DNA of 64,000 nt from Spongilla lacustris. Lineage: Eukaryota; Porifera; Demospongiae; Spongillida; Spongillidae. Made by a program: the position numbers and the translations under genes. Numbering within the stretch: position 1 is the stretch's first letter; the number at the start of each line of letters is the position of its first letter. Of this stretch, positions 59,510 through 64,000 are shown piece after piece. Under the pieces are notes generated by a model. It worked only from the letters and a program-made list of their open reading frames with translations. It searched no databases and was not told the origin of the DNA. Where the stretch lies: NCBI GenBank assembly GCA_949361645.1, contig OX442425.1, forward strand, positions 3,535,442 to 3,599,441. The letters run 5' to 3'.

Positions 59510-59965
59510 GGGGTCTTGCACTAATATATTATATCGTCCGTTACCCTTCAAGGTTCAAACCCTTCAAATTCGGTTCTTAATTCGGTATAGCTATAGAGAG
59601 GTCCCTGAGCTATTGGATTGTGCTGTACGTTTAATTTGTGTGTCATACGTTATGGAGATATAGTTGAACAAACTATGGGCACGTTTTTCCGCTTGATTCG
59701 CGCCAATTATTTGGGTAAATTGCGTTCCACTCAGTGTATGGGGAGGCGGTGATTTTACATTGCGTATCATTGGAAATTTGTTCGTAGTTTGTTCAACTGT
59801 ATCTCTGTTACGGATGACATAAAAATTAACGAACAGGACGATCCAATAGCTAATGGATCTCTCTACCTACAAACCGAATCAAGTTTGAAGCGGCTTGATT
59901 ACTTCTGCCGAAAGTTATGGCAGGTTAGACCTCAGTGGGATAACGGATGTTGCAATACTGCCACA
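59510..59965. repeat. Dispersed repeat R2, copy 3 (fragmented)
   Basis: Contains TACAAACCGAAT, AAGCGGCTTGATTACTTCTG, GTATCTCTGTTACGG and an inverted second set (GTTATGGAGATATAGTTGAAC) around a centre at about 59700-59790. It is joined to CAGGGGCGGAT plus poly-G at 59973. A further R2 block (GTGCAAGACTCCAAAATGTA) lies at 60989-61090. Confidence 0.75.
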
Positions 59966-59969
59966 GCTA

Positions 59970-60062
59970 GCAGGGGCGGATCGAGGAGGGGGGGGGGGGG
60001 GGGGGGGGGGGTTTGGGGGTTGCAACCCCCCCTTTTGTCCAAAATACTTTTTTTTTCCCCCA
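59970..60062. repeat. CAGGGGCGGATCGAGG end with poly-G and GGGTTGCAACCCCCC palindrome
   Basis: The CAGGGGCGGATC terminus followed by G-rich sequence and GGGGGTTGCAACCCCCC is a recurrent transposon-end pattern in invertebrate genomes, as I recall it. Here it lies inside the R2 copy. Only one end is visible. Confidence 0.5.
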
Positions 60063-61120
60063 CGGCGAAGAATTTTACTTTACTCACAGCAGCGCGCGTA
60101 TAAGTATTTATAAACATTTTATTGCTGTAGATCACGTGTGCGAACGTTCACGACTTTCAATGTTGCTTATTATTTTATATAAGAATTCAGTTGTAAACAT
60201 ATGAACAAACTGTCTTATTTCGCGGCATACGGCGATTCTTTCTGAAGTTCAGCGTGCGCGTGCCTCGTGTTATGGATCCGCGGTTTTGTCTTGTCTTGAA
60301 CACAAGAATTCTGTAGCATTTTCGGTCAGTGCAGAAGGTTTTACAATTTACTCTACGTGATTTAAAAGATCGCTATAGCGATTGCTAGTTCTGTGGTAGC
60401 GGAATCGATTTTCTTTTGCTCATCTCTATGCAATCATGTATGAATCATAATGCAACCATGCAAGAGGCGATGTAACTTAAAAGTCTTCTCCAATACGGCA
60501 ATAAACTACAATATCATGCACACTGCACTCTAAAGAAGAAAACAGGACATTTATAATAACTCTTACTCAAGTATGCATGCTGCAGTTTTCTTTCTTTAAA
60601 AAGTAAGCATTGATCAATCTATATGATTTTACTGAAAACCATGAAAATGATCCTATGAGAGATCGAGGCACCGTATACATGTAATATTATCTCTGCTAGA
60701 TATCGCCGAAGTAGCTAGTTAATCAATCAGAAGGATCAAAACATATCAGTGCTACATCTTTTGGCTTTGATTTCCATGCATGCGTGCATAGAAAGAGTAC
60801 CTGTGGATGAAATCTGCGAGCAATTTCAAGCATCCGATTGTAGTACATGCATAGATCAGCAATTGCCAGTCTTATAATCGTAAATTGCTAAATTATTTGA
60901 TTCCTGAAAAATAAATACGATTTCCGTTCAGTTTTGCACGCAGTTTTATGCAGTGTTTTGAGCATGATAATAAAAAAAGCGTTGGTGGCTAGTGCAAGAC
61001 TCCAAAATGTATTTTACCTTAGAGAAATGGTTTAGTATGAAGTAGGACGTTGATAGCTATTAGGAAGTTCGATTCATTGTCACCGAAACTGTCTATATAA
61101 TTATAATATACCGGCGCCGG
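60063..61120. other. Gene-free stretch
   Basis: A/T-rich, no recognised ORF, except for the R2 piece near 60985-61090. Confidence 0.4.
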
Positions 61121-61129
61121 AGGATCAGT

Positions 61130-61265
61130 TTAATATCCCCCTGGAAAAAGTGTCCCCCCGGGCAATACACCCTAAGTTATATGGTTATACTGTTCCCCTC
61201 TCCCCTCCCCCCTGGTTATACTGTCCACCCGGACACTACCCCCCCCCCCCCCCCCTTATATAACA
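61130..61265. repeat. CCCCCTGGAAAAAGTGTCC repeat, second site
   Basis: Same motif as 6985-7112, followed by CCCCCGGGCAATACACCCTA, TGGTTATACTGT units and a C tract near 61240-61255. Confidence 0.65.
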
Positions 61266-61777
61266 ACAAGGGGGGTGGGGTGCCAAAATGGAAGAGTTGG
61301 TCAATACAACACTCTCCTCCTCCCCCCCCATCCCTTTCTCCATGCACGTTACCACCCGAAAAATACCACTCACTGTCAGTCAGGTGGTTTGAAATGATCT
61401 ACCACAATACTATTTGGCAGTTTATGGTGCATGGTAGTTATCCAACCCGATTGGCTACGTATTACAAAGACCAAAAGTGATCATTCAGAATAAAAGCGAA
61501 GCTTAACTTTCGAGTCAAATCTGGTGTCCTTTACTATTCTGCCTCTCCGGTTTCGGCAGATGAACGGCGATGGAGGACCTGGGATAGTCGAACAAAACCC
61601 AGGCTGAAAATACCATATTTTTTATGTGCGAAAGTAATAACAACAGAAGAAGATCTAGAGCGTCATCGCGCCATGACGAGCTGTCATGCATCTGCTGAAG
61701 GTAAGCGTCACGCTTAGGCCTATATGTAAAAGTATTTGCAACGCAAATTAAAGTATGGTTGATAATAAATCCTAATA

Positions 61778-63305
61778 TGGTAAGGGGCGTGCCGCTTTAT
61801 AACTTCTCGGGGGAACGCTTTATAGAAACTCTTCAACCTGTATAAGTTAGAAGAGTGATATGCCTGCAATTTAATGAAATAAGGATGAGTGCTCTGCAAA
61901 AACTGGAGTACTTGCGACAACATATTAATTTGGAACAAATCTTGACAAGTCTTGGAAAGATATTTTTTCTTAGGGTGGGGCGGAGCCCCAGAAGCTAACG
62001 CTTTTTGCGTTGAGAGACTCCGAAAACTACGCAATAAATGGCGGCCAGGAGGCCTTCTATAGTAGTACCTATATTGTTTATAGGATAATCTTCCTCCTTA
62101 GTCGTCTATATCGCGCGTATAATCGCGATATACATGTAAATATCCCGAAATAATTACATTTTCACGATCTATTATTGCTCAGTTTTCATTGTTGGGGTGA
62201 ATGATTATGGTTGCCACGTAAGATAAGGTATCTAAATTCCAAAAACCTACGCTTCTTGCTTACGATTTCAAGAGCATTGTGAGGGTATGGGTACCCGTTT
62301 ATGTCCGTACTGGCTCGATTGTGGACTATTGGGCGGGCGCCGGGGCTGCGCCACCTTTCGGGGGCCGCTGGCCTGACCATTATTGAGTGCATTGTTGCTT
62401 TGTGTCTTTGTGAGTCAGTATATAATGCGGGTACATTTACAAATAAATATCTTTGGTGTAAGAGAATTGCTGATCCTTGCTCTTATAGGCTGTATGGACA
62501 GGATAGGATAGTATCCGTCACAAGCATCGTTCAAAAGGTGTGCTGGATGGTTTGCAGCATGCACTATGCATATGGATGGACACCTCAAACATGGACCTAT
62601 TTAGATATTGTGAAATGTATTTTAGATGTGCACGCGCTGCTGCAAGATAAAAGGAGTGGGCAGCAGCTGCAGCAGTCCAACTACAACCATGCACTGATAA
62701 AGCCAAATGTGCCGAATGTATTCAATAGATCATTGCCCAAGTGCACTGCCATATGCAAGAACAAGGAAAAGTTAGCCGGGCCAACCTGGTTAAGGCTCTA
62801 CATGTAGCTACTATAATTCCACACAGCAAATACAAAAGTGCAATGGCCACATATATCTGTTTTCCATAGTACACCAATAGTCACACTAAATCAGGTATGA
62901 CTTTCACACCAAGCGCGAGTGATTTCACACTAAAACCAAAAGGTAAAAAAAACCCCATTCATCAAGATTTGAACTCACGATCATCTGGATAACACCCCTA
63001 TATTAACCCCCACCAGCTAGGTGCAATGTTGTTTACAGGATATGTTTCCTCTTAGAGTTTTTACGTATACATAACATATTTACGATTGACACCTCAATAT
63101 TGTCAATCAATGTTTAAACTAAGGGACTTTTCTGCTGTACTGCATGGGGACTGCGTTGAAAATGTGAAAGCTGGGTTAAATGCTTGAACAGATACTTGGG
63201 GAACCACAGACAAAGTGAGTGTTGTAGTACTATGTCTTGAAAATTGTACCAGGACATGTATTCAGCATCTATATCCCATGCATGACAGCTTTGTTTTAAT
63301 GTTGG
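61778..63305 (+). repeat. hAT-related repeat R4, copy 2
   Basis: Matches 54983-56287 and continues at 63306 into repeat R1, whereas copy 1 diverges there. It contains a 245-bp solo LTR (62278-62522) absent from copy 1. The shared frames are broken, so no functional protein is expected. Confidence 0.88.
62278..62522. mobile_element. Solo LTR, 245 bp, with 5-bp target duplication
   Basis: Starts TGTGAGGGTATGGG and ends ATCCGTCACA (TGTGA...TCACA inverted ends, TG...CA rule). AGCAT flanks it on both sides (62273-62277 and 62523-62527) and occurs once at the homologous site in copy 1 (55438-55442). It contains TATATAATG at about 62419 and AATAAA at about 62441, suitable for an LTR promoter and poly(A) signal on the plus strand. 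Confidence 0.92.
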
Positions 63306-63339
63306 TATTCAGGGATGATAAGGGCACCAGACACAGAAT

Positions 63340-64000
63340 ATAATCCTTCTAAATGGGTCAGCTGTGCAGAAGGAAAATAAGTTTTTTACTCATTGAAAAG
63401 TTTTATCTCCATAATGGAGGCACTGTATTTTTTTATTATCATATCATTAATGCAAACATTGACTAATTTTTGCTTTTCCTGGTACCGGTACCAAAGATAC
63501 CATGTCGCATGCAGGTTCCCAGCAGAACATTAAATTGTGTGACATTGCATTAACATTATGCAACTGGTTGCCTAACACATTGAGGGTAAGGTCTTGCTAC
63601 TGGAACTTGTCCCTGCTGTGGTGGGAGGATGAAGAGTTAAATGTGGGTGCTTTCCTGTCAGCTACTTCCCAGTGTGGTTCCCAAGAAGAGATTTCAAGAC
63701 TTCTGTGTTAATTGAAAAGAACCTGTTCAGCATTTGGTATCATTAAGTCCAGAACCATTACTCCGCAAGCTAGGACAGCAGTCCAACTGAATATGAACAA
63801 CTGCTCTATTCCTGCTCATGCAATGCTTCACCTGAGCCCATTTGTGTTCCACATAATAGACAAGCAAACTAAGTTCAGTTTCACAATCAGTCCGAAGTAT
63901 TACACATATCCACCGCAACAACTTGACACATGCATTTGCACAGATTTAGGAGCAGAATATGACTGTAGGTGTGTACAGGGTGTATTTTAAAAGCATGAAA
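63340..64000 (+). repeat. Dispersed repeat R1, copy 2 (runs off the window)
   Basis: Matches 7980-8690 closely. It ends at the window edge at GTGTACAGGGTGTATTTTAAAAGCATGA, just where copy 1 passes into the long palindrome, so the intact junction cannot be seen. Confidence 0.88.

Noticed and set aside
62301..62807. 168-codon plus-strand ORF
   Set aside because: It starts inside the solo LTR and crosses into the hAT-related repeat, so it is a chance fusion of two repeats.

Overview
This window is eukaryotic and looks like animal DNA, most likely from a sponge (demosponge-like). The evidence is short introns of 47-110 bp with GT-AG ends, C3HC4/BRCT, ZZ and TIR domain genes, a cysteine-rich multi-membrane-span gene of a type I associate with sponges and cnidarians, abundant retroelement and hAT debris, and a very high load of poly-G/C tracts, microsatellites and fold-back elements. 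The taxonomic call rests on remembered family distributions, not on a search.

Genes. The most important is a compact 14-exon BRCA1-like gene on the minus strand (41348 to 38538). I rebuilt it by following splice phase. It has a complete RING finger, the BRCA1-type sequence just after the RING, and two BRCT repeats, in about 424 residues and 2.8 kb; human BRCA1 has 1863 residues. Upstream on the same strand is an uninterrupted 928-codon ORF (45317-42531) with two C2H2 fingers, resembling DUF7869-type transposon-associated proteins, plus a decayed fragment of a second copy (41882-42080). A TIR-domain gene lies at 58346-57899 (minus). A two-exon piece of an acidic, double ZZ zinc-finger gene lies at 21246-19685 (minus). 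A multi-pass membrane protein pseudogene with several frameshifts lies at 16740-15211 (minus).

Layout. 1-2221: (ACAT)n satellite. 2.3-8.7 kb: small fold-back elements, a hAT end, retroelement debris, poly-C minisatellites and a 167-bp tandem repeat. 8691-10205: a 1.5-kb near-perfect palindrome. 11.6-12.05 kb: an 18-bp minisatellite. 13.4-14.5 and 22.7-24.0 kb: two inverted copies of one TTAA-ended element carrying 16-bp palindromes. 15.2-21.3 kb: pseudogene, retroelement fragments and the ZZ gene. 21.5-30 kb: MITEs, iteron-like TTATACA clusters, CA/GT microsatellites, a 26-bp minisatellite and an inverted array. 30.95-38.4 kb: a huge 20-bp minisatellite with higher-order structure. 38.5-45.3 kb: the BRCA1-like gene and the transposase-like gene. 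46-49.7 kb: repeats and hairpins. 54-64 kb: hAT-related repeat copies, the TIR gene, a solo LTR with a 5-bp target duplication, and hairpin MITEs.

The genes do not form an operon or a joint pathway. They are isolated host genes in repeat-rich DNA. The exceptional content is the streamlined BRCA1-like gene and several repeat copies that allow paired filled/empty-site comparisons within this one window.
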